A stretch of 64,000 nt of DNA. It comes from Punica granatum. Its lineage: Eukaryota; Streptophyta; Magnoliopsida; Myrtales; Lythraceae. The position numbers and the translations under genes are program-made. Below the pieces are notes generated by a model. That model made no database searches, had not been told where the DNA came from, and worked only from the letters and a program-made list of their open reading frames with translations. Where the stretch lies: the NCBI RefSeq assembly GCF_007655135.1, contig NC_045127.1, forward strand, positions 22,052,199 to 22,116,198, in the 5' to 3' direction. Positions 1 to 14,100 of this stretch are shown here, one piece after another (within the stretch, counting starts at the first letter, position 1; every line of letters begins with the position of its first letter).

Positions 1-3000
1 TTTTAGACAAAAATATTTTTAGAATTTTATATGACTAGCAATTTTCGTTCGAGTCAAGTGCCTAAAGTTCTCAATTTTGGAATAATTACTTATTTTGCAT
101 TAGAAAGTTATATAGTAACGGCCTAGATTCTAATTTCCTATTTTAGTTTCTTAGTTTTCATGGGCCAACATATAGTCCATCACAATGTACTGGAAGTGAG
201 AACTAGATTCCTCAGAAACAGCTACTGATGAATGATACTTTGGGTTAGCTATAACTCTTTGTTTTCAGCATATCGTTAGTGTTTAGCCGTGTTTTGTTCC
301 CTTCCAGTCAAAATTCAAATTTAGGCGCGAAAAGTCGTGATCTGCGCTGCGTCAATGATGCGGAGGATTTTCAGCCCATTTCTGCATCAACAAGCCCAAG
401 CCCAAAGAAGCACATCATGGATATATTAAGGAAATATTCTCGTGATGTGGATGGGGAAGTTGAAATGTCTTGATCTATAGACCAAGAAAATTATTATCTT
501 AATTTGGTAATATATTTATTTTAGACAGAAACATTTTTAGAATTATATATGACTAGAAATTTAGTTCGACTCAAGAGCGTAAAGTTTCCAATTTTGGAAT
601 AATTACTTGTTTTGTTTGAGGAAGTTACATAGTAATAACCTAGATTCTAATTTCCAATTTTAGTTTCTTAGTTTTCTTTGGCCTTTATATTGTCCATCTC
701 AATGTGTTAGAAGAGAGAAATAGATATTTCAGAAACTGCTATTGATAAAAGATACTTTGAGTTTGCTATAACACTTTGTTTTCAGCATATCGTTGGGGTT
801 TAGCCTTGTTCTATTACCTTCCAGTCTAAATTCAAATTTAGGCGCGAGAAATCGCGGTCCGCGCTGAGTCAATGACGCGGGGGATTTTCAGCCCATTTTT
901 GTATCTACAAGCCCAACCCCAACAAGCATATCTTGGATATATGAAGGAAATATTCTCGTTATGTGGATGGGGAAGATGAGATGTCTTGATCTTTAGACTG
1001 AGAATTTTATTCTCTTATTTTGGTAATATATTTCATTTGGACAGAAATATTTTTAAGAATTATATATGACTACCAATTTTAGTTCGAGTCAAGAGTCTAA
1101 AGTTTCCAATTTTGGAATAATTACTTGTTTTGTTTTAGGAAGTTATATAGAAACGGCCTAGATTCTAATTTTCTATTTTAGTTTCTTAGTTTTCTTAGGC
1201 CTTTATATAGTCCATCTCAATGTCTTAGTAGAGAGAAATACATATTTCAGAAACAGTTATTGATGAAAGATACTTTGAGTTTGCTATAACTCTTTGTTTT
1301 CAGCATTTCGTTGGCGTTTAGCCATGTTCTGTTCCCTTTCAGTCTAAATTCAAATTTAGGCGCGAGAAATTGTGATCTACGCGGCGTCAATGACGCGGAG
1401 GATTTTAGCCCATTTCAGTATCTACAAACCCAAGCCCAAAGAAGCATATCTTGGATATATTAAGGAAATATTCTCATGATGCGGATGGGGAAGATGAGAT
1501 GTCTTGATCCATAGACTCAGAATTTTATTATCTTAATTTCGTAATATATTTAATTTAGACAGAAATATTTTTAGAATTACATTTGACTAGCAATTTTAGT
1601 TCGAGTCAAGAGTCTAAAGTTTTCAATTTGGGAATAATTACTTGTTTTGTTTTAGGAAGTTTCATACTAACGACCTAGATTCTAATTTCCTATTTTAGTT
1701 TCTTAGTTTTCTTAGGACTTTATATAGTCCATCTCAATGTATTAGAAGAGAGAACTAGAGATTTCAGGAACAGCTGTTGGTGAAAGATACTTTGAGTTTG
1801 CTATATCTCTTTGTTTTCATCATATCGTTAGGGTTTAGCCGTGTTTTGTTCCTTTCCAGTCTAAATTCAAATTTAGGTGCGAGAAATCGTGATCTGCGCT
1901 GCGTCAATGACGCGGAGGATTTACACCCCATTTCAGTATCAACATGCCCAAGCCCAAAGAAGCATATCTTGGATATATTAAGGAAATATTCTCGTGATGT
2001 GGATGGGGAATATGAGATGTCTTGATCCATAGACTGAGAATATTATTATCTTAATTTAGTAATATATTTAATTTAGACAGAAATATTTTTAGAATTATAT
2101 ATGACTAGCAATTTTAGTTCGAGTCAAGAGTATAAAGTTTCCAATTTTGGAATAATTACTTGTTTTTTTTTTAGGAAGTTACATAGTAACGGCCTAGATT
2201 CTAATTTCCTATTTTAGCTTCTTAGTTTTCTTAGTTCTTTATATAGTCCATCTCAATGTATTAGAAGAGAGCTAGATCTGTCATAAACTGCTATTGATGA
2301 AAGATACTTTGAGTTTGCCATAATTCTTTGTTTTCAACATATCGTTAGGGTTTAGACGTGTTTTGTGCCCTTCCAGTCTAAATTCAAATTTAGGCGCGAA
2401 AAATTGTGATAAGCGCTCGTCAATGACGCGGAGGATTTTCCGTCCGTTTTAGTATCAACAAGCCCAAGTCCAAAGAAGTATATCTTGGACATATTAAGGA
2501 AATATTCTCGTGATGTGGATGGGGAAGATGAGATATCTTGATCCATAGACTGAGAATATTATTATCTTAATTTCGTAATATTTTTAATTTAGACAGAAAT
2601 ATTTTTAGAATAATATATGACTAGCAATTTTAGTTCGAGTCAAGAGTCCAAAGTTTCCAATTTTGAAATAATTACTTGTTTTGCTTTAGGAAGTTACATA
2701 GTAACGGCCAAAATTCTAATTTCCTATTTTAGTTTCTTAGTTTTCTTCGGCCTTGATATAGTCCATCTTAATGTATTAGAAGAGAAAACTAGATATTTCA
2801 GAAACAGCTATTGATGAAAGATACTTTGAGTTTCTATAACTCTTTGTTTTCAGCATATCGTTAGGGTTTAGCCGTGTTCTGTTCCCTTCCAGTCTAAATT
2901 CAAATTTAGGCGCAAGAAATGGTAATTTGCGCTGCGTCAATGACGCGGAGGATTTTCAGCCCATTTCAGTATCAGCTAGCCCAAGCCCAAAGAAGCATAT

Positions 3001-5130
3001 CTTGGATATATTAAGGAAATATTCTCGTGATGTGAATGGGGAAGATGAGATGTCTTGATTATTAGATTGAGAATTTCATAATCTTAATTTGGTAATATAT
3101 TTAATTTAGACAGAAATATTTTTAGAATTATATATTTCTAGCAATTTTAGTTCGAATGAAGGGTGTAAAGTTTCCAATTTTGGAATAATTACTTGTTTTG
3201 TTTTAGGAAGTTAAATAGTAACGCCCTAGATTCTAATTTCCAATTTTAGTTTCTTAGTTTTCTTAGGCCTTATGTAGTCCATCTCAATGTATTAGTAGAG
3301 AGAACTAGATATTTCTGAAACAGCTGTTGATGAAAGATACTTTGAGTTTGCTATAACTCTTTATTTTCACTATATCGTTAGGGTTTAGCCGTGTTCTATT
3401 CCATTCGTGTCTAAATTCAAATTTAGACGCTCGAAATCGTGATCCGCGCTGCGTCAATTATGCAAATGATTTTCAGCTCATATATGTATCAACAAACCCA
3501 AGCCCAAAGACCCATATCTTTGATATATGAAGGAAATATTCTCGTGATGTGTATGGGGAAGATGAGATGTCTTATTCCTTAGAGTGAGAATATTATTATC
3601 TTAATTAGGCTATATAATTAATTTAGACAGAAATATTTTTAGAATTATACATGACTAGCAATTTTACTTCGAGTCAAGAGTCTAAAGTCTCCAATTTTGG
3701 AATAATTACTTGATTTGCTTTACGAAGTTACATAGTAACGGCCTTGATTCTAATTTCCTATTTTAGTTTCTTAGTTTTCTTAGGCCTTTATATAGTCCAT
3801 CTCAATGTATTAGAAGAGAGAACTAGATATTTCAGAAACAACAATTAACGAAAGATACTTTGAGTTTGCTATAACTCATTGTTTTCAGCATTTCGTTAGG
3901 GTTTAGCCGTGTTCTATTCCATTCGAGTCTAAATTCAGATTTAGGTGCGAGAAATCATGATCCGCGCTTCGTAAATGACGCAAATGATTTTCAGCTCATA
4001 TATGTATCAACAAACCCAAGCCCAAAGACTCATATCTTGGATATATTAAGGAAATATTCTCGTGATGTGTATGGGGAAGATGAGATGTCTTATTCCATAG
4101 ATTGAGAATATTATTATCTTAATTAGGTAATATAATTAATTTAGATAGAAATATATTTAGAATTTTAATTTACTTGCAATTTTAGTTCGAGTCAAGAGTC
4201 AAAAGTTTCCGATTTTGGCATAATTACTTGTTTTGTGTTAGAAAGTTACATAATAACGGCGCAGATTCTAATTTCCTATTTTAGTTTCTTGGTTTTCATA
4301 GGCCAACATATAGTCAATCACAATGTACTGGAAGTGAGAACTAGATTGCTCAGAAACAACGACTGATTAATGATACTTTGAGTTCGCTATAACTTTTTGT
4401 TTTCAGCATATTGTTAGGGTTTAGCCGTGTTCTGTTCCCTTCCAGACTAAATTCAAATTCAGGCGCGAGAAATCGTGATCTGCGCTGCGTCAATGACGCG
4501 GAAGATTTTCAGTCCATTTCAGTATCAACAAGCCCAAGCCCAAAGAATCATATCTTGGATATATTAAGGAAATATTCTCGTGATGTGGTTGGGGAAGATG
4601 AGATGTCTTGATCCATAGAATGAGAATACTATTATCTTAATTTGGTAATATATTTAATTTAGACAGAAATATTTTTTGAATTATATATGACTAGCAATTT
4701 TAGTTCGAGTGAAGAGTCTAAAGTTTCCAATTTTGGTACATTTACTTGTTTTGTTTTAGGAAGTTACACAGTTACGGCTTCGATGCTAATTTCCTATTGT
4801 AGTTTCTTAGTTTTCTTAGGCCTATATATAGTCCACCTCAATGTACTAGAAGAGAGAACTTGATACATCAGAAACAACTACAGATGAATGATAATTTGGG
4901 TTTGCTATAAATCTTTGTTTTCAGCATATGTTTAGGGTTTAGTCGTGTACTATTCCATTCGAGTTTAAAATCAGATTTAGGTAAGAGAAATCGTGATCCG
5001 CGCTACGTCGATGACGCAAATGATTTTCAGCACATATCTGTATCTACAAGCCCAACCCCAAAGAAGCATATCTTGGATATATTAAGGAAATATTCTCGTG
5101 ATATGGATGGGGAAGATGAGATGTCTTGAT
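1..5130. repeat. 517-bp satellite array, mixed A-family monomers
   Basis: Tandem AT-rich monomers. The anchor TTGGATATATTAAGG and its variants recur at about 1451, 1969, 2485, 3002, 3519, 4037 and 4555, giving a period of 516-518 bp. Most monomers are A type: TATATGACTAGCAATTTTAG, a TTCTTAGGCC block, AGAAGAGAGAACTAGATATTTC and CCTTCCAGTCTAAATTC. The first partial monomer and the one near 4,130-4,400 instead carry the B block (GGCCAACATATAG, then GGAAGTGAGAACTAGATT). Neighbouring monomers differ by several percent and show no simple higher-order period. Each unit contains a short plus-strand open frame of about 65-82 codons that I do not regard as a gene. No other feature is visible here. Confidence 0.95.
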
Positions 5131-8100
5131 CCACAGACTGAGAATATTATTATTTAATTTGGTAATATATTTAGTTTAGACAGAAATATTTTTAGAATAA
5201 TATATTGCTATCAATTTTAGTTCGAGTCAAGAGTCTAAAGTTTCCAATTTTGGAATAATTACTTGTTTTGTTTTCGGAAGTTAAACAATAACGCCCAAGA
5301 TTCTAATTTCCTATTTTAGTTTCTTAGTTTTCTTTGGCCTTTATATAGTCCATCTCAATGTATTGGAAGAGAGACCTAGATATTTCAGAAACAGTTATAG
5401 ATGAAAGATACCTTGAGTTCGCTACAACTCTTTGTCTTTAGGATATCGTTAGGGTCTAGCCGTGTTCTGCTCCCTTCCAGCCTAAATTCAAATTTAGGAA
5501 CGAGAAATCGTGATCTGCGCTGCGTTAATGACGCAGAGGATTTTCAATCCATTTCAATATCAACAGGCCCAAGCCCAAAGAAGCATATCTTGGATATATT
5601 AAGGAAATATTCTCGTGATATGGATGGGGAAGATGAGATGTCTTGATCCATAGACTGAGAATATTATTATCTTAATTTGGTAATATATTTAATTTAGACA
5701 GAAATATTTTTAGAATTATATATGACTAGCAATTTTAGTTCGAGTGAAGAGTCTAAAGTTTCCAATTTTGGAATAACTACTTGTTTTGTTTTAGGAAGTT
5801 AAATAGTAACACCTTAGATTCTAATTTCCTATTTTAGTTTCTTAGTTTTCTTATGCCTTTATATAGTCCATCTCAATGTATTGGAATGAAGAACTAGATA
5901 TTTCAGAAACAGCTATTGATGAAAGATACTTTGAGTTTGCTATAACTCTTTGTTTTCAGCATATCGTTAGGGATTAGCTGTGTTTTGTTCCCTTCCAGTT
6001 TAAATTCAAATTTTGGCGCGAGAAATCGTGATTTGTGCTGCGTCAATGACGCAGATGATTTTCAACCCATTTCAGTATCAAGAAGCCCAAGCCCAAAGAA
6101 GCATATCTTGGATATATTAAAGAAATATTCTTGTGATGTGGATGGGGAAGATGAGATGTCTTGATCCATAGACTGAGAATGTTATTATCTTAATTTGGTA
6201 ATATATTTAATTTAGACAGAAATATTTTTAGAATTATATATGACTAGCAATTTTAGTTCGAGTCAAGAGTCTAAAGTTTCCAATTTTGGAATAATTACTT
6301 GTTTTGTTTTCGCAAGTTAAATAGTAACACCTTAGATTCTAATTTCCTATTTTAGTTTCTTCGTTTTCTTAGGCCTTAATATTGTCCTTCTCAATGTATT
6401 AGAATAGAGAAATAGATATTTCAAAAACAGATATTGATGAAAGATACTTTGAGTTTGCTGTAAATCTTTGTTTTCAGCATATCGTTAGGGTTTAGTTGTG
6501 TTCTATTTCATTCGAGTCTAAATTCAGATTTAGGAGCGAGAAATCGTGATCCGCGCTGCGTTAATGACGCAAATGATTTTCTGCTCATATATGTACCACC
6601 AAACCCAAGCCAAAAGACGCATATCTTGGATATATTAAGGAAATATTCTCGTGATGTGGATGGGGAAGATAAGATGTCTTATTCCATAGATTGAGAATAT
6701 TATTATCTTAATTAGGTTATATAATTAATTTAGATAGAAATATATTTAGAATTATAATTTACTTGCAATTTTAGTTCGAGTCAAGAGTCAAAAGTTTCCA
6801 ATTTTTGTATAATTACTTGTTTGTGATAGAAAGTTACATAATAAGGGCGTAGATTCTAATTTCCTATTTTAGTTTCTTGGTTTTCATAGGCCAACATATA
6901 GTCCATCACAATGTACTGGAAGTGAGAATTAGATTCTCAGAAACATCTACTGATAAATGATACTTTGAGTTTGCTATAACTCTTTGTTTCAGCATATCGT
7001 TAGGGTTTAGCCTTGTTCTATTCCCTTCCTGTCTAAATTAAGATTTAGGCGCGAGAAATCGCGATCCGCGCTGGGTCAATGATGCGGAGGATTTTCAGCC
7101 CATTTCTGTATCAACAAGCCCAAGCACAATCAAGCATATCTTGGATATATTAAGGAATTATTCTCGTGATGTGGATGGGGAAGATGAGATGTCTTGATCC
7201 ATAGACTAAGAATCTTATTATCTTAATTTGGTAATATATTTAATTTAGACAGAAAATTTTTTAGAATTATATATGACTAGCAATTTTAGTTCGAGTCAAG
7301 AGTCTAAAGTTTCCAATTTCGGAATAATTACTTGTTTTGTTTTAGGAAGTTAAATAGTAACGCCCTAGATTCTAATTTCCAATTTTAATTTCTTAGTTTT
7401 CTTAGGGCTTTATATAGTCCATCTCAATGTATTAGAAGAGAGAACTAAATATTTCAGAAACAGCATTTGATGAAAGATACTTTGAGTTTGCTATAACTCT
7501 TTGTTTTCAGCATATCGTTAGGGTTTAGCCGTGTTCTGTTCCCTTCCAGTATAATTCAAATTTAGGCGCGAGAAATCGTGATCTGGGCTGAGTCAATGAC
7601 GCGGAGGATTTTCAGCCCATTTAAGTATTAACAAGCCCAAGCGCAAAGAAGCATATCTTAGATATATTTAGGAAATATTCTCGTGATGTGGATGGGGAAG
7701 ATGGGATGTCTGGATCCATAGAATGAGAATATTATTATCTTTATTTGGTAATATATTTAATTTAGACAGAAATATTTTTAGAATAATATATTGCTAGCAA
7801 TTTTAGTTCGAGTCAAGAGTCTAAAGTTTCCAATTTTGGAATAATTACTTGTGTTGTTTTCGGAAGTTAAATAATAACGCCCTAGATTCTAATTTCCTAT
7901 TTTAGTTTCTTAGTTTTCTTTGGCCTTATATAGTCCATCTCAATGTATTGAAGAGAGACCAAGATATTTCAGAAACAGTTATTGATGAAAGATACCTTGA
8001 GTTCGCTATAACTCTTTGTCTTTTGCATATCGTTAGGGTTTAGCCGTGTTCTGTTCCCTTCCAGTATAATTCAAATTTAGGCGCGAGAAATCGTGATCCA

Positions 8101-11100
8101 GGCTGAGTCAATGACGCGGAGGATTTTCAGCCCATTTAAGTATTAACAAGCCCAAGCGCAAAGAAGCATATCTTAGATATATTTAGGAAATATTCTCGTG
8201 ATGTGGATGGGGAAGATGGGATGTCTGGATCCATAGAATGAGAATATTATTATCTTTATTTGGTAATATATTTAATTTAGACAGAAATATTTTTAGAATA
8301 ATATATTTCTAGCAATTTAGTTCGAGTCAAGAGTCTAAAGTTTCCAATTTTGGAATAATTACTTGTGTTTTGTTTTCGGAAGTTAAATAATAACGCCCTA
8401 GATTCTAATTTCCTATTTTAGTTTCTTAGTTTTCTTTGGCCTTTATATAGTCCATCTCAATGTATTGGAAGAGAGACCTAGATATTTCAGAAACATTATT
8501 GATGAAAGATACCTTGAGTTCGCTATAACTCTTTGTTTTAGCATATCGTTAGGGTTTAGCCGTGTTCTGTTCCCTTCCAGCCTAAATTCAAATTTAGGAA
8601 CGAGAAATCGTGATCTGCGCTGCCTCAATGACGCAGAGGATTTTCAACCCATTTCAATATCAACAGGCCCAAGCCCAAAGAAGCATATCTTGGATATATT
8701 AAGGAAATATTCTCGTGATATGGATGGGGAAGATGAGATGTCATGATCCATAGACTGAGAATATTATTATCTTAATTTGGTAATATATTTAATTTGACAG
8801 AGAAATTTTTAGAATTATATATGACTAGCAATTTTAGTTCGAGTCAAGAGTCTAAAGTTTCCAATTTTGGAATAATTACTTGTTTTGTTTTAGGAAGTTA
8901 AATAGTAACACCTTAGATTCTAATTTCCTATTTTAGTTTCTTCGTTTTCTTAGGCCTTAATATTGTCCTTCTCAATGTATTAGAAGAGAGAAATAGATAT
9001 TTCAAAAACAGTTATTGATGAAAGATACTTTGAGTTTGCTATAAATCATTGTTTTCAGCATATCGTTAGGGTTTAGTCGTGTTCTATTTCATTCGAGTCT
9101 AAATTCAGATTTAGGAGCGAGAAATCGTGATCCGCGCTGCGTTAATGACGCAAATGATTTTCTGCTCATATATGTACCACCAAACCCAAGCCCAAAGACG
9201 CATATCTTGGATATATTAAGGAAATATTCTCGTGATGTGGATGGGGAAGATAAGATGTCTTATTCCATAGATTGAGAATATTATTATCTTAATTAGGTTA
9301 TATAATTAATTTAGATAGAAATATATTTAGAATTATAATTTACTTGCAATTTTAGTTCGAGTCAAGAGTCAAAAGTTTCCAATTTTTGTATAATTACTTG
9401 TTTTGTGATAGAAAGTTACATAATAACGGCGTAGATTCTAATTTCCTATTTTAGTTTCTTGGTTTTCATAGGCCAACATATAGTCCATCACAATTTTAGT
9501 TCGAGTCAAGAGTCTAAAGTTTCCAATTTTGGAATAATTACTTGTGTTGTTTTCGGAAGTTAAATAATAACGCCCTAGATTCTAATTTCCTATTTTAGTT
9601 TCTTAGTTTTCTTTGGCCTTTATATAGTCCATCTCAATGTATTGGAAGAGAGACCAAGATATTTCAGAAACAGTTATTGATGAAAGATACCTTGAGTTCG
9701 CTACAACTCTTTGTCTTTTGCATATCGTTAGGGTTTAGCCGTGTTCTGTTCCCTTCCAGTATAATTCAAATTTAGGCGCGAGAAATCGTGATCCAGGCTG
9801 AGTCAATGACGCGGAGGATTTTCAGCCCATTTAAGTATTAACAAGCCCAAGCGCAAAGAAGCATATCTTAGATATATTTAGGAAATATTCTCGTGATGTG
9901 GATGGGGAAGATGGGATGTCTGGATCCATAGAATGAGAATATTATTATCTTTATTTGGTAATATATTTAATTTAGACAGACATATTTTTAGAATAATATA
10001 TTTCTAGCAATTTTAGTTCGAGTCAAGAGTCTAAAGTTTCCAATTTTGGAATAATTACTTGTGTTGTTTTCGGAAGTTAAAAATAACGCCCTAGATTCTA
10101 ATTTCCTATTTTAGTTTCTTAGTTTTCTTGGCCTTTATATAGTCCATCTCAATGTATTGGAAGAGAGACCTAGATATTTCAGAAACAGTTATTGATGAAA
10201 GATACCTTGAGTTCGCTACAACTCTTTGTCTTTAGCATATCGTTAGGGTTTAGCCGTGTTCTGTTCCCTTCCAGCCTAAATTCAAATTTAGGAACGAGAA
10301 ATCGTGATCTGCGCTGCCTCAATGACGCAGAGGATTTTCAACCCATTTCAATATCAACAGGCCCAAGCCCAAAGAAGCATATCTTGGATATATTAAGGAA
10401 ATATTCTCGTGATATGGATGGGGAAGATGAGATGTCATGATCCATAGACTGAGAATATTATTATCTTAATTTGGTAATATATTTAATTTTGACAGAAATA
10501 TTTTTAGAATTATATATGACTAGCAATTTTAGTTCGAGTCAAGAGTCTAAAGTTTCCAATTTTGGAATAATTACTTGTTTTGTTTTAGGAAGTTAAATAG
10601 TAACACCTTAGATTCTAATTTCCTATTTTAGTTTCTTCGTTTTCTTAGGCCTTAATATTGTCCTTCTCAATGTATTAGAAGAGAGAAATAGATATTTCAA
10701 AAACAGTTATTGATGAAAGATACTTTGAGTTGGCTATAAATCATTGTTTTCAGCATATCGTTAGGGTTTAGTCGTGTTCTATTTCATTCGAGTCTAAATT
10801 CAGATTTAGGAGCGAGAAATCGTGATCCGCGCTGCGTTATTGACGCAAATGATTTTCTGCTCATATATGTACCACCAAACCCAAGCCCAAAGACGCATAT
10901 CTTGGATATATTAAGGAAATATTCTCGTGATGTGGATGGGGAAGATAAGATGTCTTATTCCATAGATTGAGAATATTATTATCTTAATTAGGTTATATAA
11001 TTAATTTAGATAGAAATATATTTAGAATTATAATTTACTTGCAATTTTAGTTCGAGTCAAGAGTCAAAAGTTTCCAATTTTTGTATAATTACTTGTTTTG

Positions 11101-14100
11101 TGATAGAAAGTTACATAATAACGGCGTAGATTCTAATTTCCTATTTTAGTTTCTTGGTTTTCATAGGCCAACATATAGTCCATCACAATGTACTGGAAGT
11201 GAGAACTAGATTCCTCAGAAACATCTACTGATAAATGATACTTTGAGTTTGCTATAACTCTTTGTTTTCAGCATATCGTTAGGGTTTAGCCGTGTTCTAT
11301 TCCCTTCCTGTCTAAATTAAGATTTAGGCGCGAGAAATCGCGATCCGCGCTGGGTCAATGATGCGGAGGATTTTCAGCCCATTTCTGTATCAACAAGCCC
11401 AAGCACAATCAAGCATATCTTGGATATATTAAGGAATTATTCTCGTGATGTGGATGGGGAAGATGAGATGTCTTGATCCATAGACTAAGAATCTTATTAT
11501 CTTAATTTGGTAATATATTTAATTTAGACAGAAAATTTTTTAGAATTATATATGACTAGCAATTTTAGTTCAAGTCAAGAGTCTAAAGTTTCCAATTTCG
11601 GAATAATTACTTGTTTTGTTTTAGGAAGTTAAATAGTAACGCCCTAGATTCTAATTTCCAATTTTAATTTCTTAGTTTTCTTAGGGCTTTATATAGTCCA
11701 TCTCAATGTATTAGAAGAGAGAACTAAATATTTCAGAAACAGCATTTGATGAAAGATACTTTGAGTTTGTTATAACTCTTTGTTTTCAGCATATCGTTAG
11801 GGTTTAGCCGTGTTCTGTTCCCTTCCAGTATAATTCAAATTTAGGCGCGAGAAATCGTGATCTGGGCTGAGTCAATGACGCGGAGGATTTTCAGCCCATT
11901 TAAGTATTAACAAGCCCAAGCGCAAAGAAGCATATCTTAGATATATTTAGGAAATATTCTCGTGATGTGGATGGGGAAGATAAGATGTCTTATTCCATAG
12001 ATTGAGAATATTATTATCTTAATTAGGTTATATAATTAATTTAGATAGAAATATATTTAGAATTATAATTACTTGCAATTTTAGTTCGAGTCAAGAGTCA
12101 AAAGTTTCCAATTTTTGTATAATTACTTGTTTTGTGATAGAAAGTTACATAATAACGGCGTAGATTCTAATTTCCTATTTTAGTTTCTTGGTTTTCATAG
12201 GCCAACATATAGTCCATCACAATGTACTGGAAGTGAGAATTAGATTCCTCAGAAACATCTACTGATAAATGATACTTTGAGTTTGCTATAACTCTTTGTT
12301 TTCAGCATATCGTTAGGGTGTAGCCGTGTTCTATTCCCTTCCTGTCTAAATTAAGATTTTGGCACGAGAAATCGCGATCCGCGCTGGGTCAATGACGCGG
12401 AGGATTTTCAGCCCATTTCTGTATCAACAAGCCCAAGCACAATCAAGCATATCTTGGATATATTAAGGAATTATTCTCGTGATGTGGATGGGGAAGATGA
12501 GATGTCTTGATCCATAGACTAAGAATCTTATTATCTTAATTTGGTAATATATTTAATTTAGACAGAAAATTTTTTAGAATTATATATGACTAGCAATTTT
12601 AGTTCGAGTCAAGAGTCTAAAGTTTCCAATTTCGGAATAATTACTTGTTTTGTTTTAGGAAGTTAAATAGTAACGCCCTAGATTCTAATGTCCAATTTTA
12701 ATTTCTTAGTTTTCTTAGGGCTTTATATAGTCCATCTCAATGTATTAGAAGAGAGAACTAAATATTTCAGAAACAGCATTTGATGAAAGATACTTTGAGT
12801 TTGCTATAACTCTTTGTTTTCAGCATATCGTTAGGGTTTAGCCGTGTTCTGTTCCCTTCCAGTATAATTCAGATTTAGGCGCGAGAAATCGTGATCCGGG
12901 CTGAGTCAATAACGCGGAGGATTTTCAGCCCATTTAAGTATTAACAAGCCCAAGCGCAAAGAAGCATATCTTAGATATATTTAGGAAATATTCTCGTGAT
13001 GTGGATGGGGAAGATGGGATGTCTGGATCCATAGAATGAGAATATTATTATCTTTATTTGGTAATATATTTAATTTAGACAGAAATATTTTTAGAATAAT
13101 ATATTGCTAGCAATTTTAGTTCGAGTCAAGAGTCTAAAGTTTCCAATTTTGGAATAATTACTTGTGTTGTTTTCGGAAGTTAAATAATAACGCCCTAGAT
13201 TCTAATTTCCTATTTTAGTTTCTTAGTTTTCTTTGGCCTTTATATAGTCCATCTCAATGTATTGGAAGAGAGACCTAGATATTTCAGAAACAGTTATTGA
13301 TGAAAGATACCTTGAGTTCGCTACAACTCTTTGTCTTTTGCATATCGTTAGGGTTTAGCCGTGTTCTGTTCCCTTCCAGTATAATTCAAATTTAGGCGCG
13401 AGAAATCGTGATCCGGGCTGAGTCAATAACGCGGAGGATTTTCAGCCCATTTAAGTATTAACAAGCCCAAGCGCAAAGAAGCATATCTTAGATATATTTA
13501 GGAAATATTCTCGTGATGTGGATGGGGAAGATGGGATGTCTGGATCCATAGAATGAGAATATTATTATCTTTATTTGGTAATATATTTAATTTAGACAGA
13601 AATATTTTTAGAATAATATATTGCTAGCAATTTTAGTTCGAGTCAAGAGTCTAAAGTTTCCAATTTTGTAATAAATACTTGTGTTGTTTTCGGAAGTTAA
13701 ATAATAACGCCCTAGATTCTAATTTCCTATTTTAGTTTCTTAGTTTTCTTTGGCCTTTATATAGTCTATCTCAATGTATTGGAAGAGAGACCTAGATATT
13801 TCAGAAACAGTTATTGATGAAAGATACCTTGAGTTCGCTACAACTCTTTGTCTTTTGCATATCGTTAGGGTTTAGCCGTGTTCTGTTCCCTTCCAGTATA
13901 ATTCAAATTTAGGCGCGAGAAATCGTGATCCGGGCTGAGTCAATGACGCGGAGGATTTTCAGCCCATTTAAGTATTAACAAGCCCAAGCGCAAAGAAGCA
14001 TATCTTAGATATATTTAGGAAATATTCTCGTGATGTGGATGGGGAAGATGGGATGTCTGGATCCATAGAATGAGAATATTATTATCTTTATTTGGTAATA

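Noticed and set aside
8465..8746. Plus-strand open frames of 60-120 codons throughout the satellite, including a longer one at 18,339-18,707
   Set aside because: They recur once per monomer by descent, are broken by indels in sister monomers, have no recognisable domain and overlap open frames on the other strand. I treat them as satellite by-products.
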